Below, piece after piece: positions 46,986 to 58,800 of a DNA stretch of 64,000 bases (the stretch's first letter is position 1; every line of letters begins with the position of its first letter). The translations under genes were made by a program, and so were the position numbers. The DNA lies in assembly GCA_022496805.1 (NCBI GenBank), contig CM040087.1:30218253-30282252 (forward strand). Reading direction: 5' to 3'. The notes below the pieces were generated by a model. That model had not been told where the DNA came from and did no database searches. It saw only the letters and a program-made list of their open reading frames with translations. The DNA comes from Pohlia nutans. Lineage: Eukaryota; Streptophyta; Bryopsida; Bryales; Mniaceae.

Positions 46986-47823
46986 TCAGCCCTATGCACT
47001 GGATGAACGCATGCAGGCGGAAGAAATGGCGGCTGGATGAAACTGTGAAACAATTAATTCGCTTTTGGGGGGTCGTGCTGAAGCTGAAAGTGAAGTTATG
47101 GCCACTTTTCCTTGATGGGTGGGGTCAGGTAAGTGAAGTTACTAGGGTTTATCAACCTCATGGCTTGGGTGGGGGGGCACATTTGGAAATTCCACAATTT
47201 TGCTTCCACTCCCTTGCAACTTTATTTATTTACATTATAATTTACTATCGCCATACTAATATTTTTAAATAAGTTTTGCAAGGGTTTCTTTTGAAATTCA
47301 ATTGAAAATCCAAATTCACACGTTTTTTTTCATATTGTAATGAAATTAGAATAACATGCACTACAAGATGGTATGGTGTCCATTATTTGATTCTAATTAT
47401 TATGGAAATCATGTTTAAGGCCTGACATTTTGAACTAAGTTTATGGTCATTTGACATGCGTTTAATAATTTCTTCCCATTAAATTTTTAATCTACGTGTA
47501 ACTATAACAGTTATTTATAGTAAGTATAAATTTTTCTAATATTCCAATTGTCAAAAATATATTTATACAAAACTTTCAATATGATTGGAAGATATTTTAA
47601 ACATTCATAAATTTTATCATGCCCACTAATTGACAACAAAATAATAGCACACATATATAATTATCGTAGAATGAACTACATAAAATCATGATGAAAACGA
47701 TTGATCAAATGGAGAACCCAAAAAAACCCGATGAAAATAGTTTAAAGAGCATGAAAAAGCTAGGTTGATCATCATTATTAAGCATGTAAAAACTTTTAAC
47801 TTATAAAAAATGTATGTGGCCGT
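46986..47823. other. Stretch without genes, A/T-rich from 47.2 kb
   Basis: No gene or repeat recognised beyond short homopolymers. Confidence 0.5.
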
Positions 47824-48400
47824 GAACCCCTAAACGTCCTCACCCTTTTCAGATTTGGCAGTATTTCAAGAATGCATTATAAAATGCAACTAAGAGGGGT
47901 ATGTTCAACTTGATGAACAAATAAAAGTTGTACATTATGCATTTAAGATTCTATCCATACGGTTCGATTTGCGATTGCTATCACCAATATCTGTGTATAA
48001 ATTATCAAACTTAAAATGTAGAGCTCTTTTGTAATATGATTACGAATAAGATATTGACAATCTAATATTGAATTTTTTTTGAGATGGGTCGAAATGTGAT
48101 ACTCTAAGTGTAGTGATTTTTGGAGATTTTTTTGGTTGCTTCTTTCTAGTACTTGACTTTTTCAAGAGCACTTTTAGACTAAAATCTTTCAAATCGGTGT
48201 GGGAACACTACAACATGAAATGAGGCCTAAAAATTTCACAAATCATCCCCTTTGTAATTGGATCACACATGCACGAAGCTAACTTCCCATAAACGTTGTA
48301 GTAAAATATTCACACTGCAAAAAGTGGATGATCGATGAAAAATCCGAGTTCAAATCCGTACATCATCCAAAATATGGATGGTTGGGCAGTTAGGGGTTAA
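47824..48400. repeat. MITE-like family B, copy 2, inverted (about 577 bp)
   Basis: Begins AACCCCTAAACGTCC, ends GGGCAGTTAGGGGTTAA, and its inside is the reverse complement of 3370-3945 (for example the shared GCATTATAAAATGCAACTAA). Confidence 0.8.
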
Positions 48401-48801
48401 GAAAGACGGCTCACCTAGTTTTCCATGAGATTGAAGACCATCAAGCTCTCACACACCTAATAATAAATTGAGTTTACATACATCTTCTAACTGTTAGATG
48501 TATTATAAAATGCAAATAAGAGGTATCTTTGAACTTAATGCATGAATAAAAGTTGTACGTACATCGTGAGTTGTTGATCATATGTGTTGTATATGTAAGT
48601 AATGAACATCTTACTAATTGTCATCCATGCAAGTGAGTTCTTCGAACCTAAACCCGTATACCCGGTACACTAATGCAAATTTCATCCATACTTTCTCATC
48701 CAACATGTGGTTTTTGTATTGTGAATTGTTTTCTGAATTGTTTATGGAAAATTAGCTTCATGTATGTGAGTCCACGATCAAAAAAGAAACATTACAACTG
48801 A

Positions 48802-48953
48802 ATGGCAATATTCATTTAGTTGGGACTTTTCCACTATATTGGGACTTTTTGAAATCTACAGGTTGCATAGAATTCTCCACTAGATCTATGCTAGCTGTAG
48901 ATTTCTAAAAGTCCCAATATCATGGAAAGTCCCAACTAAACGAATATTGCCAT
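48802..48953. mobile_element. Foldback MITE, copy 2 (about 152 bp)
   Basis: ATGGCAATATTC at the left and GAATATTGCCAT at the right close a pair of arms of about 60 bases (TTTAGTTGGGAC, TTTTTGAAATCTAC). Same family as 34391-34554. Confidence 0.85.
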
Positions 48954-49174
48954 AACTGGTAATTGTCGTATTTGTTTTCCACACTTTATGGCACAATTTT
49001 TGAATTCTAACATGGCAACTTTGGTTGTTCATGCTCGTGGATGTCGAACTTCAAACCGTTTAGTACCGAGGGCTCTATAGCTGGATGCACTGGTCTTTAC
49101 TACTATTTTTCAGCACGACGTACACTACAAGATATAGAATGTATTGAAATAGAAGGTAACTATATAAGACGTGT

Positions 49175-51010
49175 GTATGAATTGTATAATGCCCTTCAAA
49201 ACATGCAAATCAACCAAAGGGTGTGGAACTTGAAATTAAAAAGGATTCTGGTTACATTGTTTCAAGAATTTTATGATTGAAAGTGACTTGGCTCTCTATA
49301 CAAAGTATACAGTGTATAGTTTTCAAAATTTGCCATCTAATTTATACAATTCAGGTACAAAATTTGTTTAAAACTCCTCATTGATAGGTTTTATACCTGC
49401 ACTTGGATAATTGCATACATAATTTGTTGAGCCCAATTCTATAATTGAGCCACCTTTGAATTAAATCTAATCTATATATACATTCTTGGACGATGTCATA
49501 ACATTGTCCATTCCAATGCTCAAATTGAACAACTCTTTCAAGAAAGCCAACAAAATTAAAAGCATGTGAAGCAATGGCATGATACATATCGTTTCCTAAA
49601 TGAAAGGATCTACATACGCCTAAGTCCATATATGCTCTAAGTCACAATATGAGTTTTGGATGAGAAAACATGGATGAAATTTTTATAGAGTCTAGAAATT
49701 GTACGTTGTGCAGAACTCTATATCATTTTCATCCACAATCTTGCAATACTTGAACCACGCCACCAAGGTTTACTGCATCAGAGGCCAACAACAGCATGGG
49801 TAATTTTTATCAGACCATATTGAGGGAAAATCAACGAGGGAATGTTCTTTGGATGGACTTTTTTGAAAAATGATGACATGGATGCATGTATCAAAACACT
49901 CCACTCACGCACCTGCAGTATTTGAGGGTTTAGGAAATTAATTGAGAGATTTCATAAAAGAATCATGAACTAGTACTCAAAATAATATTTTGGAAAAAAG
50001 ATGACGAAGGCAAGTTATAGATTTAGGGTTCTAGGTAATGAAGGTGAACACTCATTTCCACCGGATTTGAAAATCTAATGATTCAACATGTTGGATTCAT
50101 GATTTGCCAATTCATTATGACTCTTGTCTCCTAAATCATAAGGGCGCTTATTTCATGATGTCGTCTTCCATGACGGCTTATTTCATGATGTCTTGTAATT
50201 CACGGTGACTCATGATGTTTCATGAGTATATAAGCATATTTATATTATTTTTTAATAAGTGTCTTAGTGAGATTACGTGAGTATAGAATTAATCCTTATT
50301 CTATTAATTTTCATTGACGGGTGTGTTCTTGAAATTACGTAAGTATATAACCAATCCTTGTTTTTTTTTCTATTCAATGATGTGTTTTTGAGATTGCGTA
50401 ATATATAGTATACTAAACCTTTTTTTTCCTACTCACTAGTGTATTTTTGAGATTGCGTAATATAGACTGGTCATTCTTTTTTTATTTTTCTATTCCAGGG
50501 TGTGTTTTTTAGATTACGTAAATATAGAACCATTACATTTTTTCTATTGAAGGGTGTGTTCTTCAGATTATGTAAGTTTAGAATCAATCGTACATATCAG
50601 AGTCGGATGAGCAAACCCTGATAAAGTTTCCAAGATGGAGTTGTACTTTTATAACATGGTAGAATAATTTGTAGAAGGCGAAATTTCCGATTGTGAGGGG
50701 GTCCACGTTTGAATTGTATAATGCACATTGAAACGTGCAAATCAATTAGAGGGTGTGGGACTTGAAACATGAAAGGATTTTGGTTACATTTTCTAGGTAA
50801 TAAATAAAGAACTATTACGAATGCCCTGTATCACCATATCTCCGTTGCGATCTTTTCTATCCACAGAGGACTATTGCAACCGTAAATATTGTGAGTTTTA
50901 TAATTGAAAGTGACTTGGCTATATACAAGCTAAGAGTATTTAGTTCTGGTAATTTTCCATCTACTTTATAGAATTCACGCCGAGAAGTTTGTTCAGAACT
51001 CCTTATGTAT
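49175..51010. repeat. Duplicated A/T-rich segments and a 65-bp tandem array
   Basis: The segment at about 49175-49400 is repeated at about 50713-51010 (shared GAATTGTATAATGC and GAAAGTGACTTGGCT). Between them, about 50265-50590 holds five or six units of about 65 bp built on GTGTTTTTGAGATTGCGTAA, with two more at about 51480-51610. A segment near 49663-49750 recurs at 51771-51860. No gene is supported; the small frame at 49041-49280 lacks any domain. Confidence 0.65.
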
Positions 51011-51092
51011 AGATCTCATGACTACACTTGAATAAATCAAATGACAACCTATACAATTGAAATCTTCTGAATTAGAATAAAGTTTGAAAACA

Positions 51093-51470
51093 TTAACTCC
51101 TAACCGCCCAACCATTCACATTTTGCATGATGTACGGATTTGAAGTTCATTTTTTCGCCCAACATGCACTTTTTGGAGCGTGGATTTTTTATTGAAACAT
51201 TTATGGGACGTTGGGTTCATGCATGTGTGATCCGATTAGAAAAGGGATGATTTGTGACATAAATATATCATAAAAACATAAACACAGTTACAATATTACA
51301 TATCAACCCATCACAAAGAATTTCACTATTAAATTGTCGACATCTTATTTGTGATCATATTACAAAAGAGTGTTAAATTTTGAGTTTGAAATTGAATACA
51401 CAAATATTGGTGATAGCACTTGCAGAGCTAACCGTATAGATAGAATCTAAAACTCATAATGTACAACTAT
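51093..51470. repeat. MITE-like family B, copy 3, right part missing
   Basis: Starts ATTAACTCCTAACCGCCC and matches the left part of 3370-3945 with an internal gap (the ATGATGTACGGATTTGAA segment is shared). It stops near 51470 without the right terminus. Confidence 0.75.
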
Positions 51471-52177
51471 TATTAGAGTCTGTTTTTGGAATTCCGTAAG
51501 ATTAGAATAAATCCTTTATTTTTAAATGTTGTATATTCAATGGTGAGTTTTTGAGATTACATAAGTTAAGCACTCAATCCTTTTTTTTTCTTTTCAAGCT
51601 TGTGTTTTTTAGTGAACATTTTATCCCCGAAAGAAGAGAATAGTATTGTCCCAATGTCCCCTGATTGGTGAGCACCGGGTGATTGACATTACGAACTGAC
51701 ATTTTATTCGCGCCGACCTTATGGATTTGAAAAATGCTACCCTTCTCATAATCTTCTCAATATCATGGTCGGATGAGAAAACGTGGATGAAATTTGTACA
51801 TCGACTAAAAATTGCACATTGTCTAACATTACGTATCAATTTCATCCACAACCTTTTGTCAGTTGAAGTAGACAAGTGATAAACTCTAAAGCCTCATAAA
51901 GTTTCCAAGGTTCTCAAATACTATTACAACAAACTAAATTGAGTTTTAGAATGCGAAACTTCCAAATGTGAGGGTCCATGTGTGAATGGATGATAGTATC
52001 ATGATGACGACAAAGGATTGTATATATCACGATGATAGTATCACAGTCACATAAACGCATCTTGATCTTACGATGATGGAAAAATTTAGTGACAGTAATC
52101 ATGCTATTCATCACGACAGTAATGGATGACGTCAATGTGAATGTGAGAGGATGACAATAATGGCCATCATGATCTCG

Positions 52178-52660
52178 GGCAGCCCGGCCAAAATTTTCGC
52201 CTTGCCCGTTGCCCCTCCTTGCCCGTCGCCCGTCCCCGCCCGTCACCGCCCGTCCCAGCCCGTCGCCCGTCCCCGCCAGTGCTCTCAGAACCACTTTATG
52301 ATATTTAGCACAGGGTGCTACCTCCCACATAAATGGTAGATACTTTTGCTACCTTATGAATGTACTACTCACGATACCTATGTAATATCCAGCAATACCC
52401 TTGATATACTAAGGTGATACCATGGTGATACCATAATGATACCCTTGCTATATATTTATAACATGATGAGCATTCTCGCTACATTTCAATTTTTTTTTCA
52501 TTTTCTTTCTTTGTATGTTTAGCAGCCTCATTTTTTTGGATTAGGACCTCAGCTAATATTAGCCAGTTTTTAGATCACTGGTCCCCGCCCGTCCCCGCCC
52601 GTCCCAGCCCGTCGCCCGTCCCAGCCCATCGCCCCTCCCAGCCCGTCGCCCGAGCCCTGC
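52178..52660. repeat. Two CCCGTCCCCGCCCGTC arrays upstream of the truncated ParB gene
   Basis: Arrays at about 52190-52277 and 52575-52655 share the CCCGTCGCCCGTCC word. The second stands directly before a probable leader, paralleling the CCCGTG array at 33030-33140 in unit 1. The DNA between is A/T-rich and non-coding, as is 51611-52177. Confidence 0.8.
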
Positions 52661-53330
52661 CTCCCATTCCTGGCAGTCGACAGAACACTCCGTGCGGCAG
52701 TCGGCAGAACAGGAACTCCTTCATTTTTTCTCGTGTTGCGGCGGCCATGGTACGCTGATCCCGGACTTGTTCTGTTGATACGGTGGCGGAGGCGCAGCGC
52801 GTGAAGCAAGAGGAAGCGCGCCATTGCAAGTTTGCAACGCAGTGCGTTGGGGAGGCAATTTCGATCCAAACAACGTCTGTGTTTCTGGCTGGTGGAGGCG
52901 CAGATGTATACTTAGGGTTTTCATTGGCTGGTGTGCGCATGCTCTGTGCATTGGCGTGTGTGCATGCTGTGGAACGTACGAAATGCTAAGTACTGTCGCT
53001 GGAAGGCGCACAGGACCTTCAAAGTACAAATTCTAGGTATGAGAAGCCACTCCAAACTTTACAATTGTTGCAAACGTTTTGATTGCCACGTTTTGAGTGA
53101 TTCCTTGCTGCACACTTTTGTACGTCCAGCTAGGGTTTATACTATTCGTAGGATGTGGTACAACAAGAGTAGTGATGGGGTTTTTGGTTGCCCCTCTGAG
53201 ATGAAAAGGTCTGACTGTTTTTCAATCTTCAATACCGGTTTCAGAGCTGCAAGGTTTTGGACGTGGTACTGCAAAGGCTTACCGCAGTCGTGGATGTTGT
53301 GCAACTAGAGTTCACATCGGGGTTTTTCTC
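52661..53330 (+). promoter_or_regulatory. Probable promoter and leader of the truncated ParB gene
   Basis: Composition rises in G/C, a TTAGGGTTTTCATTGG motif appears near 52911, and several frames overlap without a domain. By analogy with 33141-33639 this is likely a leader with introns before the coding start at 53797. Confidence 0.35.
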
Positions 53331-53647
53331 TGCTGTGAAATCAAGAGGTATGTTGTTTTTTCTCCAGTAACGGATACAAGCACTGCACTGAAAGATTGAA
53401 AGAACTTTTAAGAATTTGCTTTACTGAAAAACATAAGCCATCTGGAAATTCCGGGTAGTGAACTTGCGGTGTGAGCGGATCAACAGCGTCTGTGGTCGTT
53501 CAGTTTGTATGCGTTAATCTTTTACGCATAGCAGTATTTCTTTCCAATATATATTTGCATTAAAAACGAGAGCATGTATTCGAACCGTATAGCTCGAGTA
53601 TAGCATTCAGTAGAATTGTACGTATATGAGGGCTAAAATTCTGGTGG

Positions 53648-53669
53648 CCAGTGGTCAATTGACCACTGG
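53648..53669. promoter_or_regulatory. Perfect 22-bp palindrome P2, 128 bp before the ParB coding start
   Basis: CCAGTGGTCAA and TTGACCACTGG are exact reverse complements with no spacer. It is the best copy of the P2 family. Confidence 0.85.
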
Positions 53670-53796
53670 AATGGTGATTGAAATACAGTAGGAAGCCTCG
53701 CGCTGTGAAGCCATAGCATTCAGAATGTAGTTTGACAACCACTCGTCAAATGCAGTAGCCTGTCTCATGAGCCTCCTACATTTGGATCTGCAGGTC

Positions 53797-55269
53797 ATGG
53801 GGAAAGATACAACGGACTCTGTGGCTCATCTCCCGTATGCCTACATGTTTAAGAGATTGTTCGATCCCATCGCTGATGTCAACATCCGAGGAGAGACGAA
53901 TGGAGGAAAGAGATATTGGCCAAAGCGAGACCTCACCACACCTCGCCAGTGGTACCTCGAAGTGCATAAGCAGGCACACCCCGACAAGTTTGGCCTTAGG
54001 GTGGTTTTGAATGCTGCAACCCCTCTAGCAACGGACACTGCTTTTACGTGCGTGACCAACATTGTAGTCACCAACATCAAGCACTTCCACCCGTACTTGA
54101 TTCTATGGGTTGCAAACAACTCCGGGATGGTGGCTAATCTGTATTTTACGGAAGGAGATGATTTGTTCCAAGCCAGACCATTCACTGATAGCCTTACTGC
54201 GCATGAGTCAGACCTTAGGGCGGAAGGAGATAAATGCCTTCTAACTCGTAAGGCTATTGCATACTTGAACTCAGAAGACAACCACAAGTTGAGTAGGGTG
54301 CTGCTGGCCGTGGTGCGAACTCTGAAGAACTGGAACCGTGCGCAAATCCCTACTGAAGGAGTACAGGAGAAAACCCGCTCCAAAAAACGGCCACCGCCCG
54401 CTCCAGTGTCATGTAGTCCTGCTCCTAGCCGTGCCAAATCAAAGAAGGGTAAACAACCAGTGACAAACAAGGAAGTGCAAGAGGCAGAGGCGGAGGTAGT
54501 GAACTTGTCACCTGAGCAGCCGAGGGAGTTCAGTTCGGAGGATGACGAATTTCTCAACGTCGGCGACGATGACCAACGCCCTGAACAAGCTCCCCCCGTC
54601 GGCTCACTTACTACTCCCGTCGCCTCACTTACTCCCCCCGTCGCCGGTAGTCAACTGACCACTGGCAACGTCGAGGGAGACATAGATGCAGGATCACCTC
54701 GACCAGCAAAACGGCGGCGAATGCAGACGTCCACAGTCAGGTTCTCCAGTACCCTAGATCCGAACGATGCAGGACCGATACCACTCGAGAACACGGAGAA
54801 GGAAGGAAACGTATCGGCCACACCTGATGCACCCAGCCCACTCAAGAGACGAAAGAAGGAACGTCGATATCAGCACCCGGTGAAGACGGCTGAGGGGAAG
54901 GACATAGACTATGAAGACTGTCGAGAAGAGCTCAGGCAATTTAAGGACAGAAGTGCGCCAATGTACATCTGGGGGCAAGACTTCACGAGAGAGATTGATG
55001 TGGATCAGATGATCAATGCACCAATAGAATTTAACTACCGCCCATTCCACGAATCACTTGCCAAGAGTCTGCTGGAGGTTTACTTGACTGGAATACACCC
55101 GCCCAAGCAGACCTTGACTCTCATGCCGAAGATAGACAAGAAGCCATTCTACTTTGAATATATAAAAAACGGAGAATTTTACATTATCAATGGGCAACAT
55201 TCTGTGGCGGCTGCAAAGAAACCGGGAATGCTAGGATGTGAGCCTAGAGAGGAGAGCCTGAGGGCCTGA
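53797..55269 (+). pseudogene. ParB-like domain protein, 3' part lost
   Basis: The frame begins at an ATG three bases after an acceptor (CTGCAG|GTCATG). Its first 190 residues (FKRLFDPIADVNIRG, TNIKHFHPYLILWVANN) are unrelated by eye to the intact gene at 35749. After a disordered linker with KKRPP and KRRKKER patches it reads IDVDQMINAPIEFNYRPF and FYIINGQHSVAAA near residue 466, clearly matching the ParB-like part of the intact gene (IPIEQLIDAP, FWLINGQHSVKAS). Homology ends just after this motif at about 55220; the last residues translate a GAGCCTGAGA repeat. The methylase part is absent, and the following DNA belongs to an oppositely oriented gene. Truncation by insertion or rearrangement is the simplest reading. 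A donor-like GTGAGC lies at 55238, so an intron leading elsewhere cannot be fully excluded. Confidence 0.7.
54646..54665. repeat. P2 palindrome inside the ParB coding sequence
   Basis: GGTAGTCAACTGACCACTGG encodes part of the linker. It follows a 24-27 bp coding repeat (CCCGTCGCCTCACTTACT) at about 54594-54645. Confidence 0.75.
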
Positions 55270-55836
55270 GAGCCTGAGAGCCTAGAAAATTTTCAATTTT
55301 TTTTCGTTTTTTTCTGTAAGAGACCTATAACCGTGGATTCAGTATGTATTGAATTTGGAGTATAATTGATCTGCAAATTTTCCATTTACATACATGTATG
55401 CAAATAGTTTATGAAAAATTTAGAGTTTAGGGTTTAGGGTGTATCGTTTAGACGTTGAAAATTTATACATGAACAAGAGAGTATACAAATCAATGAGGTT
55501 GGATAGTAAAGTTTAGGATTTTAGCAAAGTGAAGTACAACACGGATGGCATTTAATTGGAGTGGTTTAGAGCTTAAATGTGAAATCGGTATAATTCACAT
55601 ACTACATCTATGCAAGTTAAAAATGAAAATTTGAGGAATTAGGGTGTAGAGATTGGACATTCAAAAATGCAACATCAACAAAGGTTTGAACAACTCAATG
55701 AGGTAGGAGAATAGAATGGTTAGCAATGTGGAGTACAACACAGATGTAAAAATCCAAAGTAGTGGCCCTTTTAGTCTCACTACAAATATAAAATAGAAAG
55801 TAGCACAAATATGGTGAGAGAACATCAAAGTTCCTC
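55240..55836. repeat. Junction repeats and 3' flank
   Basis: GAGAGCCTGAG-type units, 8-10 bp, run at about 55250-55286 at the point where the truncated ParB gene ends. An imperfect direct repeat of about 120 bp follows, at about 55437 and 55645. TTTAGGGTTTAGGG occurs once near 55428, too short to be a telomere remnant. The rest is 3' flank of the next gene. Confidence 0.6.
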
Positions 55837-58800
55837 TCAATCATCACTAGAATTACCGGTAGCAGTAGACCATGAGCAAGAGCTAGATGTAGAGCGGCTC
55901 GGTGAACTAATACCATCACAATCAGACTCTTCAGCCTCAACATCAAAGTATACAAGTGCGTCAGAATTCAACACCTGTGGCTTTGGAATGTAATCCCTAA
56001 TACCATGTCCTGCAAGAGCCTGTGCAACAGGCTCAATGTAGCATGGCAACTGAAAAGGTTTGGGTGGGCTCTTAAGAAACTCTGGCCTTGCAAAAAATGG
56101 CCTCTGCATGGTAGAATTCGTGGTCTTCATTTTTCTGCACAAACAAAAATGAACATGAGACCAAAGTGATAAGGAAATCATCAATCAAAACTGCATCAAT
56201 TGGAATGATTTAATTCAAACTTACTTACTAAATCGAGATTTCTTCAACACTCGAACGACCGCAGATGGAACTGCGTCTGGATCCTCTGGTGCAGATGATA
56301 ATGCAACGACTGGCGCGGGTTCCGGTTTTGGGTCACGTCGCATGGACAAAAGCAGTCCATCATATAGCTCTTGGTCCTCTTCCAATGCCACAATGTGGCG
56401 TTGCACGCAGCGGCATGCCAACAACGACGCACCTAAAACAAGGCATAGATAAAAAAAACATATAACAATTAGCACGAGTAAGTGAAAGAGAAATTTAAAC
56501 AAATAGAAAGAAATAACAAATAATAGAAGAAATAAAACCCAAGTAATACCGAGAAAGAATGTTAGAAATGTAAACCTGTCATAGCGGTGCAATCCAAGAC
56601 AACATCGTTGGGGCGAGAAGAAGCCTCAATCAGCATCTGTATGAACTGGCTATCCTTCTCACGAGGACCTCGCCAAGGCTTGATTCCATTCATTTTTTGT
56701 GAACTCTTGGTGGTGAAATTCTGTAACATGTCATCATATCCCACATCTAATCCCAGAGCCTCAAGCGCTGGAATAGATCGGAATGCAAACCGTGCAGGAG
56801 CACCCTCAGGCAACACACGAACCAGAAGATAAATACCAAAACGTTGAGTCTGCATCATATAGAACCAAAAGAGTTAGATACTTGAAATAACAAAACTATT
56901 ATGAATTTCGAAAAAACTAGGTAGAGCACGAGCATTTACCGTCTTGAGATGGTTGACTGGTGATGCCAAATGGAGCCTATTCATGCAAGTCCAATCCTTG
57001 TACAACGTAAAACCCGTTGCATTACCGTAACCAAGTATGTTAGCCTTGGTTGATTGCCTATATGGATGCACAATGATGATAGCGCCATCATCAACCAAGT
57101 AATTGTCTGCAAAATCAAAAATTGGATCAAGCCAATCGTCCTCAGCTGCGTTCCATGGTGGAATCTGTCCCGGCGGATCTGAGATGGTGGGAACAGGTAG
57201 GTTCTCGGGCATGTCTACAAGAATTAAATCTACACATGGATCCTTGCACGACTGCCCTTTGAATACTCGTGGGCGGTCCGCTTTGTGCTACAAAAAATAA
57301 AACATACACATGTTAGTAAATTAAAACTGCTAGACAAGCTTCAACAAAATAAATTGAAGTATAAAGAGTCCAAGAAGTATGTCAAACAACATACCACATC
57401 CAAAAACCTCTGAATCTCCTCAAACATCTTTGGAACAGGGTCATCTTCATTCTATGGAAGAGCAGCTGCAAGTGATGTGTTGAGTACCAACTCATCGATG
57501 TCCTGGTCCTCTCCTAAGTCCACCACATCACGAATTTGGCCACAAAAGGCCTTGTCTTGCGATAGCTCCAAATATCCAGAATCTCTCTTAGTACCCCGCT
57601 GCTCCTGGCTCTGATGCTGAGATTCAGCATCAACAACACTAGACGAAGAAGGCTTTGGGACTTCTTGTACCTTTGGCTTCTTCTTCTTCTCTTCCTTCTT
57701 GGCAATCTTCTCCGCTTGTTTCTCAATCTTGGCTTGCTCCCGGGCAGCTACCTTCTCTTCATGTTGAGTAATCTTCAACGCCTTCTTTTTGTCTTCAGCT
57801 TCAACCTTGGCAATGAGTTTAAGCCGCGCCTCCTCATCAAGCTTGTCCAACTCACCAACCAACAGGGCAGGTGTATCAGCAGTCTCAGCTGAGGATTTGA
57901 GATCCTTTTCCTCAGCATGTACATAACCCAACAGACAGTCCAAATACCACCCAACCCCCTTGAGATGTGTGCTGGTCCACGTCTTCAACTGTTGCGGTGA
58001 GAACATGCAATACTCAGAAGAAGGATCCATCCAACTCTCAAAGAACACGGGAAGATCTGTCTTGGCAATTGCCTTCTTCTCCAGTAACTCATGCTTGAAA
58101 TACCTGTAGCCATACAATACTGAGCTATTAGTATTATCATTTGATGCAATATTATGTGTAACTTTACAAAAGTAACGGTTTACCTTAAAACCAAGTTAGG
58201 CAAAAAGAAAAAATACATGTAGACTACACGTTTGACCACGAGATCAGAACCCTTGAAATCCTTGAAGGCAATTGATTTCTTGAAGGCTTCAGCCCCCTTG
58301 AAAACGTGAACAAATGCCTTGTCCCAAATCTTCACTCGCCAATACTCTATGAATTGGGAAAGTGTCCTGGGCTCTGCTGGGACATCCATGTTCAAAGGAA
58401 CATTGTCTTTGTGGACAATAGTTTCAAACAACTCCACGGCGCAGTCCTCAATCTACAGAAAATATAGTTATGAAATTAAAACAATAAAATTACAAAGTAT
58501 GATAGTAGAGACAGAATGTAAACAAACTAAATCAATATTGATAGAGAAACTCACCCCTCCCCACCAGGCGGCCTTCAGAATAAAGGAATTGAGGTCCAGA
58601 GCGTTAACTGGCCTCAAAGGAAAACGAACTGCCTCTCGTGTGTGCACAGAGGAGTTCCACCACTTCAGCCATCGGAGTTTGTGGTGAGGAGGACCAACCG
58701 TTGTAGCAATGATCTGAAGTTTGTCCAAAGTGAGCTCCAACTGCGAGGCATTCATACTCCAATGCCTCTCAATCTGAAAAAAAGGTGAATTTGAAACCGT

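Noticed and set aside
49041..49280. 79-residue open frame as a small gene
   Set aside because: It lies in duplicated A/T-rich DNA whose second copy at 50.7 kb is not open, and it shows no recognisable motif.
55420..55445. Interstitial telomere repeat (TTTAGGG)
   Set aside because: Only two units occur and no longer run is near; chance is sufficient.
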